Shown here in pieces: positions 24,915 to 32,890 of a stretch of DNA of 60,436 bases (position 1 is its first letter; each line of letters starts with the position of its first letter). The notes beneath the pieces are model-generated. The model had not been told where the DNA came from, did not search any database, and saw nothing but the letters and a program-made list of their open reading frames with translations. The position numbers and the translations under genes were made by a program. Source of the stretch: Parasporobacterium paucivorans DSM 15970 (GTDB taxonomy: Bacteria > Bacillota > Clostridia > Lachnospirales > Lachnospiraceae); contig NZ_FQYT01000019.1 in the NCBI RefSeq assembly GCF_900141895.1, forward strand, positions 1 to 60,436, read 5' to 3'.

Positions 24915-25286
24915 TTACGGGGTTACGGTTATAACACCATCAACGCATGTAGCTTTATAATTTCCTAAGGTATAAACAAAATCAATATTACCGCTAGCGT
25001 CTGAGCTTGGAGTTGCAGCTAATGTACCTTTTAGAGTTCCAGCTAATCTTAATATATCAGCATCAGTGATAGCACCATCCTCTGCAAATGCTGCTGATGC
25101 AGCCGTTAATACTGTTCTGGCATCTGCTTCTGCCGCACCCTTTTTAGCAGTATCTGTAAATCCAGCTATCCTCGGAACTACGATCGCTGCCAAAATACCA
25201 ATAATTACAATTACGACGATAAGCTCAATCAGCGTGAAGCCTTTACGGTTCTTGAGTTTTCTGCTTCTCTGAATCAATTTGTTCAT
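24915..25286 (-). CDS. pilA: Major type IV pilin PilA
   Basis: The 123-residue prepilin has a 16-residue leader ending RKG and a mature N-terminus FTLIELIVVIVIIGILAAIV with Phe1 and Glu5, the classic type IVa pattern. A short Ala-rich helix and a small C-terminal domain (FVYTLGNYKATCVDGVITVTP) follow. GGGAGG lies 8 bases before the ATG. It is transcribed alone, opposite to the other pilus genes, with its own leader. That fits separate high-level expression of the main fibre subunit. Only one Cys is present, so there is no disulfide-bounded loop. The mature protein would be about 107 residues, small for a major pilin. Confidence 0.93.
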   Translation of the reverse strand: MNKLIQRSRKLKNRKGFTLIELIVVIVIIGILAAIVVPRIAGFTDTAKKGAAEADARTVLTAASAAFAEDGAITDADILRLAGTLKGTLAATPSSDASGNIDFVYTLGNYKATCVDGVITVTP

Positions 25287-25572
25287 GTGTTTTCCTCCCT
25301 TATTATGAAATTTTGATAAAAATAAAGATGACTATGATTTATTCTAACATGATTGAATCATTTAATAAAGGAATTTTTCATCTTTTCTTGAAAAATCTCG
25401 GCCATTCTGAATGTATTTTTTTTAGATCAACCATCATTTCCTAAAACCCCCCCAAATATAGCACTTCAAGGCCCCGGTTTTGATTAAATAGCTATCGGAA
25501 TTATTCCCTTTTGTGCTATAATAATTTCAATAGAAAAGAAAATTACTATGCACAGAGAAAGGGAATTGCTGG
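25287..25572. other. Divergent intergenic region between pilA and the coiled-coil gene
   Basis: The 286 bases hold the pilA leader (minus strand) and the promoter of the coiled-coil gene (TATAAT 25517-25522, with no good -35). AT-rich tracts and a C run near 25446-25453 (CCCCCCCC-like) are seen. No c-di-GMP riboswitch pattern was recognised. Confidence 0.5.
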
Positions 25573-27957
25573 ATGAATATTTCATGGATTTCTATTTTTG
25601 CTACGTTAAAGCCGGCCATACTTCTGGCGGCACTGATCCCCTTTTTGATTGCCCTGTTCATGTGGATACTGTTCTACCAGCGTTACGACGCAGCGACACT
25701 GGGCAGGATTCGGAATTCCTTTAAAAAGCTTGCAGATGACGGAGAGAAGATCAAGGACTGCAAACGAGAAAACATCTCTTTTATGGACGAAATGGTCATC
25801 CGTATGGCTCCGCCCTATTTTCTGGAAGCCTGGCTCCGGATGCGGACGCAGATTGAAAAAAACTATAAAGGCGATTTCATCCCGGAAGGACAGTCCTTCT
25901 ATGATTTCGAGGCCATGGTATCTGGCCCGGGATGCAGGAGCCGGCTGGATTCCATATGGAAAAGCTTCTGGGTATTAGCTATCATAACCCTCGCTGCCCC
26001 TATCGGGATGGCCGCACTGTTTCAGCAGGAAGCCCTGTTGGGCGCCCGGGTTCTGGGCGGAAGCCTTTTTGTGCTTCTTTGCCTCGGAAACCTGGTCTTT
26101 ACCTTGCTGGATCAGAGGATGTATTTCAGTGTAAGGACGGAATACCACAGATTCATCGGAATCTTCAACCGTGTGATTCCGGTTGCCAAGGCGGAAGTGG
26201 CGATGCTGCTGGAAGCCACCCAGAGAAACCAGGAGGCCTACCAGGCCGCCACCCAGGAGATTGTCAGGAAGTTTGATACCATGGTGGATAATACCCTGCT
26301 TCCGGCCCTGGAAGATTCCATTGAAATGATCATGCGCAGCAATCTGGTACCTGCCCTGCATAATATAGAACGCACTCTGGATTCCAACATGAGCAGAACC
26401 CTTGAGATCCAGGAAAAGGGTATGGAACAGATGACTACGGATTTTGCAGACCGCCTTGGAGAAACGGTAGTTGAGAAGATGTCCGGACTGGCCGACACCA
26501 TCGGGAATGTGCAGAATTCCATGGAAGTACTGAATCAGAACATGATGGACCATGTCAGAAGCATGACCGAGGCCATGGATTCCACCCTGGATTTACAGGA
26601 AAAGTCCATGGAACGGATCAGCAGCATGTTTGCCGAGACATTTACCGGAACACTTGATACCCAGATGTCCAGCCTGATCATGTCCATCAGCGACGTAAGA
26701 AGACCGTTGGAAGAGCTGAACTTAAGCCTTGGAAACCATGTCATGCAGCTGCAGGAGACCACCAGGACCAGCATGGAGCTGCAGAGGGAACAGACTTCCC
26801 GGTCGATATCCCTGCAGGACGAACGCATCACCCAGATGGTCGACGCCCAGGATCAACGCATTACCCAGATGATGGACCAGCAGGTGCAGCAGATGGCGGC
26901 GCTTACCGTTTCTTTTACAGAAGCCCTCACCGATACGTTGCATGAAAATATAACCGGACTGAACCAGCAGATCGGCGGGCTTCAGACCCAGATGGACGTA
27001 TTGAATCAGAAGCTTTCTTCCAACATTGATGAATTGGGGAATATGCTGCATCAGCAGCACGAAGTTCTGGAGGAATCGGCGAAAATGCTGATGAGCTCCG
27101 GGGAAAACCAGGAGAGGACCATTGCGGAGACCAGGGAAATCCAGCGCAGGGCCGTGGAGAACAGCGAACAGCTAGGCCAGCATGTGCAGAGAATGGCCGA
27201 TACTATTGTCCAGCTGACGCAGCAGACCCAGACCTTCAGCCAGGATGCATTCAAATTCACCAGGGATACCAATGAAGCCCAGGTCAGGGTTCTGGAGGAT
27301 GTGAAGCTCTCCCAGGATAAACTGGAAGCGGCGGTAAACGAAACCATGAGCCAGTATGCCAGAATGAACGATATGATATCCGGCATGATGGACAATATCA
27401 CCCAGCGGATGAATGAAGCAATGACAAATGCAGGCAGGGAGATCGCTCATGGCATCAAGGAGGTCACTGCGGATAATGCGGAAGCAATCAGCAACCTGAC
27501 CGAACAGGCGCAGAACCTGCGGAACGATTATGAGACCTATTTCTCCCGTCTGGAGGACAGCACATACAAAACATTGGAGGACATGGACTACCAGATACGG
27601 GGTATTATCGGCAGGATTACAGAAGATATCGGTGCGATGATGAAGGAGAATACAGAGGCAAATGCGGACATACTGGGAAGGTACAAGGACAATACCACGG
27701 ATCTTCTCCAGTCCTTCGATGAACAGGCCCGCAGCATCGGCCTGTATGCCAAGGAAATCAACATGGATATCACGGATCTTTCCAATAATCTTCAGGCTTC
27801 TGTTGGAGAATTCAGCAGCAAAATGCAGGAAGGGGTACGGATGACCCTCGGCGAATTCGACAGTGGGCTATCCGAGCTTACCCAGAGGATCGCCAACACA
27901 GTGGAAAGCATCAGCGATGCCGTGGAGGCCCTCCCTGATGCCCTGGGCAGGAAATAA
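25573..27957 (+). CDS. Membrane-anchored long coiled-coil protein in the pilus locus, unknown function
   Basis: The 794-residue protein has three predicted membrane spans (about 12-34, 132-150 and 157-179). The first is separated from the other two by a cytoplasmic-looking domain. A tail of roughly 600 residues follows, almost entirely coiled coil and rich in Met, Gln, Glu and Asp, with repeated phrases such as QDERITQMVDAQDQRITQMM. No catalytic motif is seen. The topology, three spans with a giant helical tail, resembles ZorA-like MotA/ExbB-type motor subunits and some methyl-accepting-like scaffolds, but no sequence motif proves kinship. It overlaps nothing and is followed 2 bases later by a 423-residue gene, so the two act together. 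A TATAAT lies at 25517-25522. It may anchor or position the pilus machine. Confidence 0.6.
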   Translation: MNISWISIFATLKPAILLAALIPFLIALFMWILFYQRYDAATLGRIRNSFKKLADDGEKIKDCKRENISFMDEMVIRMAPPYFLEAWLRMRTQIEKNYKGDFIPEGQSFYDFEAMVSGPGCRSRLDSIWKSFWVLAIITLAAPIGMAALFQQEALLGARVLGGSLFVLLCLGNLVFTLLDQRMYFSVRTEYHRFIGIFNRVIPVAKAEVAMLLEATQRNQEAYQAATQEIVRKFDTMVDNTLLPALEDSIEMIMRSNLVPALHNIERTLDSNMSRTLEIQEKGMEQMTTDFADRLGETVVEKMSGLADTIGNVQNSMEVLNQNMMDHVRSMTEAMDSTLDLQEKSMERISSMFAETFTGTLDTQMSSLIMSISDVRRPLEELNLSLGNHVMQLQETTRTSMELQREQTSRSISLQDERITQMVDAQDQRITQMMDQQVQQMAALTVSFTEALTDTLHENITGLNQQIGGLQTQMDVLNQKLSSNIDELGNMLHQQHEVLEESAKMLMSSGENQERTIAETREIQRRAVENSEQLGQHVQRMADTIVQLTQQTQTFSQDAFKFTRDTNEAQVRVLEDVKLSQDKLEAAVNETMSQYARMNDMISGMMDNITQRMNEAMTNAGREIAHGIKEVTADNAEAISNLTEQAQNLRNDYETYFSRLEDSTYKTLEDMDYQIRGIIGRITEDIGAMMKENTEANADILGRYKDNTTDLLQSFDEQARSIGLYAKEINMDITDLSNNLQASVGEFSSKMQEGVRMTLGEFDSGLSELTQRIANTVESISDAVEALPDALGRK

Positions 27958-27959
27958 AT

Positions 27960-29231
27960 ATGGATATGACGAGCAGCATTACTGGACCTGAGAAATTCAA
28001 ATCCATAATAAACAGCCTTCGGGGCAGGTTTTTCACGGTGGAGGAGTTTCCCCGAATCCCGCGGGAGCTTCTGCCCCAGAATGTCCTGCAGGAGACTATG
28101 GAGCTGAAGGCGGGGGATATCCGCCACTATGCGGTCCGGCTTAAAGGAAAAGAGTTGGAAGGACTCATTCTTGATTTGCGGGAGACTGCAAAACGGGAAG
28201 AAATGCAGAGGGCAGCCGAGATTCTGACGTACCGGATTTCCCCAAGGATTTTAAAGCTGCTGACCATACTGTATCAGTATCATTCGGATTCGGAGGGTCT
28301 GAATCTTGTGTTGAACAGGATGGCCGGGATAATAGAAGAAAAGGATGATTCTTCCAGGGAAGCTGCCTTTGTAAGAAGATTCGGTGCTGTAGAAGACAAG
28401 GTTTCTGCAGCGTGCGGGGCTGTTGATGAATATGAAATGGACATCGACAAGTGCTTCCAGGCGTTGGGGATCTACCGGCAGAGCCCCTTTGCAGAAGAAG
28501 TGGTTTTGTGCTACCTGGGAAACACATCCAGGGAAGGAATGATGACGAACCGCGCATGGATCGTTTCAGCAATCGGATACCACGAAAACACAAGGCTTTA
28601 TCCTCTGATTTCCAATTACTTATCCGCCTTCAGCCTGATAGAACTCCATGATGGAATCAATCTGGCAATCCTGAATAAAATTGGCCAGCCCTACACAAGC
28701 CCGGACTGGGAACCCTACAAGGTGGATTTGCGGGATAAATTTGCCCAGTGGTGCTTCCTTCATCAGCTGAAGCTTCATTCTATCCGATTTCCCAAGAAGT
28801 TTTCTGTTTTAAGGAAATATTATGATCAGGTAAGAAGCAGCTATGTGGTCAAGGAGGAAAACCTGATGGTCATTGACCTTGGAGATATCGTAATAGCAGA
28901 CACCGCAGACGATCCTTATTCATTTTTTTATGAAAAAAGGGTATTCGAAAAAGAAATGGCCGACTGGAAAGCAAGCCAGGAGGAGCAGGAAAATTGGTCG
29001 TCGGAAGCAGGGGAGGAAAGACCCAGGGAGTATCGGCCCTCTTTTCTGCGTCTGGACAAAAGGAACTTGACGGCCCGGGATTTTATGATTGAAGAAATCG
29101 AAGAACCCTGCATAAAGCTCAGCTATGAGGGCATTGACGTGCTGTATATTCAGGAAATGCTGGATATTAAGATTGGCCTCGAGCCGGATATGCGCAGAAA
29201 GCAGCTGGCAAAGATTAGAAAGAGGCAGTAG
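27960..29231 (+). CDS. Unknown 423-residue protein paired with the coiled-coil protein
   Basis: The start is two bases after the preceding stop. The GGCAGG upstream lies inside the previous gene, so translation is coupled. The protein is soluble and mostly helical in the first 280 residues (ILTYRISPRILKLLTILYQY, WIVSAIGYHENTRLYPLI). A more beta-rich part follows with VVKEENLMVIDLGDIVIADTADDPYSFFYEK, then an acidic linker and a final helical segment. The late VIDLGD-IVIA-strand pattern loosely recalls the EH-signature region of ZorC, but the conserved Glu and His cannot be placed confidently. No nucleotide-binding motif is seen. It converges on pilD. Confidence 0.5.
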   Translation: MDMTSSITGPEKFKSIINSLRGRFFTVEEFPRIPRELLPQNVLQETMELKAGDIRHYAVRLKGKELEGLILDLRETAKREEMQRAAEILTYRISPRILKLLTILYQYHSDSEGLNLVLNRMAGIIEEKDDSSREAAFVRRFGAVEDKVSAACGAVDEYEMDIDKCFQALGIYRQSPFAEEVVLCYLGNTSREGMMTNRAWIVSAIGYHENTRLYPLISNYLSAFSLIELHDGINLAILNKIGQPYTSPDWEPYKVDLRDKFAQWCFLHQLKLHSIRFPKKFSVLRKYYDQVRSSYVVKEENLMVIDLGDIVIADTADDPYSFFYEKRVFEKEMADWKASQEEQENWSSEAGEERPREYRPSFLRLDKRNLTARDFMIEEIEEPCIKLSYEGIDVLYIQEMLDIKIGLEPDMRRKQLAKIRKRQ

Positions 29232-29251
29232 ACAGGGATTTCCGAGGTGAC

Positions 29252-30016
29252 CTACAAGATAATGGACAGATACAGGGCCAAGAGCCGATAGCCGGCCAGC
29301 ACACAGGTGATGATTCCCAAAGACAGCATAGGACCGAAGGGCAGGGCGGTCTTCCGGGAGCCTTTCTTGACCAGAATGACAAATATGGATACCACCCCGC
29401 CGTACAGAGCGCCCGCGAAAAGGGAGAGAAGGATCAGCTTCCATCCGATAAAAAGACCGGCAGCAGCCATCAGCTTAATATCGCCGCCGCCCATGCCTTC
29501 CGGAAATATCAGACCCAGAATAAAAAGAGGCACGGAAGCTGCAAAGAAGCGGATAACCCAGGTTTGCCAGGGAACGCCCAGGAAAACGGTCTGATAAAAT
29601 CCATTGGCAACGCCTAAAACCAGCATGGCCACCACGAGGCCATCCGGAATAATCTGATATTTCAGGTCGATGAAGGAGAGGACGACCAGGATGGAGAACA
29701 GCGCAGCAAAAAACAAAAGCGGTACGGATAAGCCATACACCCAGTAAAGCAGCAGATAAAGCACCGCATTCAACAGCTCCACGGCAGGATAGATAGGGGA
29801 GATTTTTTCACCGCAGTTCAGGCACCGACCCCTTAGGAATATATAGCTGAATAAAGGGATGTTGCAATACCAGGGAATCAGGGAATTGCAGGAAGTGCAG
29901 TAGGAACGTCCCTTTACAATGGTTTTGTTCAGAGGAATGCGGTATATGCACACGTTGAGAAAGCTGCCGATCAGCAGGCCGAAAACAAAAATCAGGATAG
30001 GAATTGCTGCAGTCAT
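29252..30016 (-). CDS. pilD: Prepilin peptidase / N-methyltransferase PilD
   Basis: The 254-residue membrane protein has the N-terminal methyltransferase part with the signature GSFLNVCIYRIP and two zinc Cys pairs, C-x2-C (CTSC about 40-43) and C-x2-C (CLNC about 65-68). The aspartic peptidase core follows, with catalytic Asp residues in FIDLKYQIIPD and GGGDIKLM. About seven spans follow. It cleaves the leaders of PilA and the minor pilins and methylates the new N-terminus. It converges with the 423-residue gene and is divergent from pilB. Confidence 0.96.
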   Translation of the reverse strand: MTAAIPILIFVFGLLIGSFLNVCIYRIPLNKTIVKGRSYCTSCNSLIPWYCNIPLFSYIFLRGRCLNCGEKISPIYPAVELLNAVLYLLLYWVYGLSVPLLFFAALFSILVVLSFIDLKYQIIPDGLVVAMLVLGVANGFYQTVFLGVPWQTWVIRFFAASVPLFILGLIFPEGMGGGDIKLMAAAGLFIGWKLILLSLFAGALYGGVVSIFVILVKKGSRKTALPFGPMLSLGIITCVLAGYRLLALYLSIIL

Positions 30017-30112
30017 CGAAACGAACCACCTTTGCTTAATTTTTTATTAAAGAAAATGAAATCTAATTTATAATAGCATAAAACAATAATTATTCAAGAT
30101 GGAGATGAATAT

Positions 30113-31792
30113 ATGGGTGCCAATCACAGAAAATTAGGGGAAATACTTGTTGAAACCGGAGCCATTACAGCTGCGCAGCGGGATGAAGCTCTGCTGGTAT
30201 CAAAAACAAATAGAAATGTCCTGGGAACCACTCTTGTAGAGCTGGGCTATATCGATGAGAAAACGCTCTATAAAGGATTGGAGTACCTTTTCCATGTCCC
30301 GTATATTGACCTTTCCAGCATTTTGATAGACAAAGAAGCAACCAGCATGATTTCCGAGGAATTAGCCAAGAAACATAATATCATCCCTATCAAAAAAGAG
30401 GGAAAAGTACTGACCGCCGTTATGTCGGACCCCCTCAACTTTTACGCCCTGGACGATATCAGGAATGCCACGGGAATGGAAATCAGCGTGGCGATTTCAC
30501 CCCAAAAGGACATCGCCAGCGCCATAGACCGATATTATGGCAGCGAGATAGCCGAGAAGGCTTTTGAAGATCTTCAGAAGGAGTATGGGAAGCTGGATGT
30601 GTCCGCTCTCAGCGAGATTTCTGAAAGCGAAGTGGCCAACGCGCCGGTTGTCCGCCTGATCAATTCCATGCTGCAGCATGCGGTCAAGTCCAACGCCAGT
30701 GATATCCACATCGAGCCGACGGCAACGAAACTGATTGTCCGATTCCGGGTGGACGGTCAGCTGCAGGAGGTCATGACTTCCTCCATGTCGGCGCACCCCG
30801 CCATTTCCACCAGGATAAAGATCATGAGCGATATGGATATTGCTGAAAAAAGGCTTCCCCAGGACGGACGTGTGGAAACGGTTGTGGATGGCAAGAATAT
30901 TGACCTGCGTGTCTCCCTCCTTCCCGGAGTTTATGGAGAAATCATCGTAATACGTGTCCTCGGCGGGCAGAATGTAATCCTGGATAGAAGACAGCTTGGG
31001 ATTTCTGAAGCCAACATGCTTCTATTCGACAAACTGATCAAAAGCCCCAACGGCATCATACTGGTTTCAGGACCAACAGGTTCCGGTAAGACCACAACCC
31101 TGTACACTCTGCTGAAGGAACTGAACAAGCCGGAAGTCAATATCATCACCGTAGAAGATCCGGTTGAGTATAAGCTGGAAGGGATCAACCAGGTGCAGGT
31201 AAATGTAAAAGCCGGGCTGACCTTTGCCAACGGCCTCCGGTCCATATTGCGACAGGATCCGGACATCATCATGATCGGCGAGATTCGTGACTCGGAAACG
31301 GCAGAGATTGCCATCCGGGCATCCATAACGGGCCATCTGGTGCTCAGCACCATCCATACCAATGATTCGGCATCTTCCGTTGCCCGTCTGGTGGACATGG
31401 GAATTGAACCGTACCTGGTTTCCTCTTCTCTGGTAGGCGTGGTTGCCCAGCGTCTTGTGCGGAACATCTGCCCCCGCTGCAAAACCTCCTACAGGCCTTC
31501 CCATGATGAAATGCTCATGCTGAAGATGAAGGAGCCGGCGCCGCTCTACAAGGGAGCCGGATGCCCCGCCTGCAATTTCACCGGATATAAGGGCAGAACG
31601 GGTATTTATGAGATTCTGGTCGTAACGAAGGAAATCCGGGAACTGGTAAACAGAAGAGCCTCCATTGACCAGATTGCGGCCATGGCAGTCAGACAGGGCG
31701 CCACTACCCTGCAGCAGAGCTGTACCGAACTGGTGCTCAGCGGCGTTACGACAGTCAGTGAGCTGGTCAAGGTAACCTACAGTGTGGACTGA
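30113..31792 (+). CDS. pilB: Type IV pilus extension ATPase PilB
   Basis: The 559-residue GspE-type ATPase has an N-terminal MshEN-like domain (about 5-150, GEILVETGAITAAQRDEALL and LGTTLVELGYID). Its P-loop is GPTGSGKTTT (about 322-331), with an Asp box EDPVEYKLEGINQVQVN, a Walker B region RQDPDIIMIGEIRDSET and a His box TGHLVLSTIHTNDS. A four-Cys zinc site is formed by CPRC (about 459-462) and CPAC (about 485-488). It powers pilin polymerisation at the inner membrane with PilC. MshEN domains can bind c-di-GMP, and a diguanylate cyclase lies in this window, a plausible link. pilT follows 26 bases later. Confidence 0.97.
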   Translation: MGANHRKLGEILVETGAITAAQRDEALLVSKTNRNVLGTTLVELGYIDEKTLYKGLEYLFHVPYIDLSSILIDKEATSMISEELAKKHNIIPIKKEGKVLTAVMSDPLNFYALDDIRNATGMEISVAISPQKDIASAIDRYYGSEIAEKAFEDLQKEYGKLDVSALSEISESEVANAPVVRLINSMLQHAVKSNASDIHIEPTATKLIVRFRVDGQLQEVMTSSMSAHPAISTRIKIMSDMDIAEKRLPQDGRVETVVDGKNIDLRVSLLPGVYGEIIVIRVLGGQNVILDRRQLGISEANMLLFDKLIKSPNGIILVSGPTGSGKTTTLYTLLKELNKPEVNIITVEDPVEYKLEGINQVQVNVKAGLTFANGLRSILRQDPDIIMIGEIRDSETAEIAIRASITGHLVLSTIHTNDSASSVARLVDMGIEPYLVSSSLVGVVAQRLVRNICPRCKTSYRPSHDEMLMLKMKEPAPLYKGAGCPACNFTGYKGRTGIYEILVVTKEIRELVNRRASIDQIAAMAVRQGATTLQQSCTELVLSGVTTVSELVKVTYSVD

Positions 31793-31818
31793 TTGAATTT
31801 ATAAAGGGGGAGAAATGT

Positions 31819-32880
31819 ATGAAATATGATTTGATGGAAATCCTGGAAAGGGCTTTGGAATTAAAAGCCTCGGATGCGCATTTTACCGTTGGAAAACCGC
31901 CTATCCTGCGTGTAAGGGGTGATTTGGTTCAATTGGGGGAAGAACTGCTGGAGCCTCAGGATACAGAGGAAGTCAGCCTCTTTATAATGAATGAGGAAAA
32001 GAGGGGAATTTTTGAAGCCAAGGGAGAGGTGGATTTTTCCTGGTCGCTGCCTACCACAAACCGGTACAGGGTAAATGTATATCGGCAGAGGGGCAGCTGT
32101 ACGGTTGCCATGCGTATGATCAACACGAAAATTCCAACCGCAGAAGAGCTGCATCTTCCGCACATCCTGAATACGATGGCCCTGAAGCCCCGCGGCATGT
32201 TTCTGGTAACGGGCCCTACGGGTTCAGGGAAATCAACGACTCTGGCCGCCATGGTCGGACATATCAACAACAACCGGCAATGCCATGTCCTGACAATCGA
32301 GGACCCAATTGAATACATGCACAAGCATAACAAATGCATGGTCAACCAGAGGGAGATCGGCAGCGATTCCCAAAGCTTTTCCAATGCCCTGCGGGCTGCT
32401 TTGCGCGAGGACCCAGATGTGATCATGGTTGGAGAGATGCGTGACTATGAAACCATATCCACGGCGATTTCTGCTGCCGAGACAGGGCATTATGTACTGT
32501 CTACCCTGCATACTACAACCGCTGCCCAGACAATCGACCGTATCATCGACACGTTTCCGCCCCATCAGCAGCAGCAGGTGAGGACGCAGCTGGCCGCAGC
32601 GCTGCAGGGTATCGTCTGCCAGCAGCTGATTAAATCTTCCGATGGCAAGATAGTGGTTCCGGCCATGGAGGTTCTGATCGTAAATGATGCCATCCGGAAT
32701 CTGATCCGGGAAGGGAAGAACCATCAGATCGACACCGTTTTGCAGACCAATATCAAGAACGGCATGATGCCCATGGATTATTCCCTGGCCCAGCTGGTCA
32801 AATCCAAAATCATTACTGTGGAGGACGCATTTACCCGATGTGTGGATCCGGAAATCTTCAAGCGGTACATGACCTCATAA
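31819..32880 (+). CDS. pilT: Type IV pilus retraction ATPase PilT
   Basis: The 353-residue hexameric ATPase has the PilT N-terminal PAS-like domain, P-loop GPTGSGKSTT (about 132-141), Asp box IEDPIEYMHKH, Walker B REDPDVIMVGEMRDYET and His box TGHYVLSTLHTTTAAQ. The C-terminal AIRNLIREGK signature is required for retraction. GGGGGAG precedes the ATG. Together with pilB it implies dynamic, retractable pili (twitching, adhesion or DNA uptake). It converges with the GHKL gene 10 bases beyond its stop. Confidence 0.97.
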   Translation: MKYDLMEILERALELKASDAHFTVGKPPILRVRGDLVQLGEELLEPQDTEEVSLFIMNEEKRGIFEAKGEVDFSWSLPTTNRYRVNVYRQRGSCTVAMRMINTKIPTAEELHLPHILNTMALKPRGMFLVTGPTGSGKSTTLAAMVGHINNNRQCHVLTIEDPIEYMHKHNKCMVNQREIGSDSQSFSNALRAALREDPDVIMVGEMRDYETISTAISAAETGHYVLSTLHTTTAAQTIDRIIDTFPPHQQQQVRTQLAAALQGIVCQQLIKSSDGKIVVPAMEVLIVNDAIRNLIREGKNHQIDTVLQTNIKNGMMPMDYSLAQLVKSKIITVEDAFTRCVDPEIFKRYMTS

Positions 32881-32890
32881 TGATAGCGAT

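Noticed and set aside
25573-29231. Confident Zorya defence system call
   Set aside because: ZorB and ZorD partners are absent, and the similarity to ZorA/ZorC is topological only.
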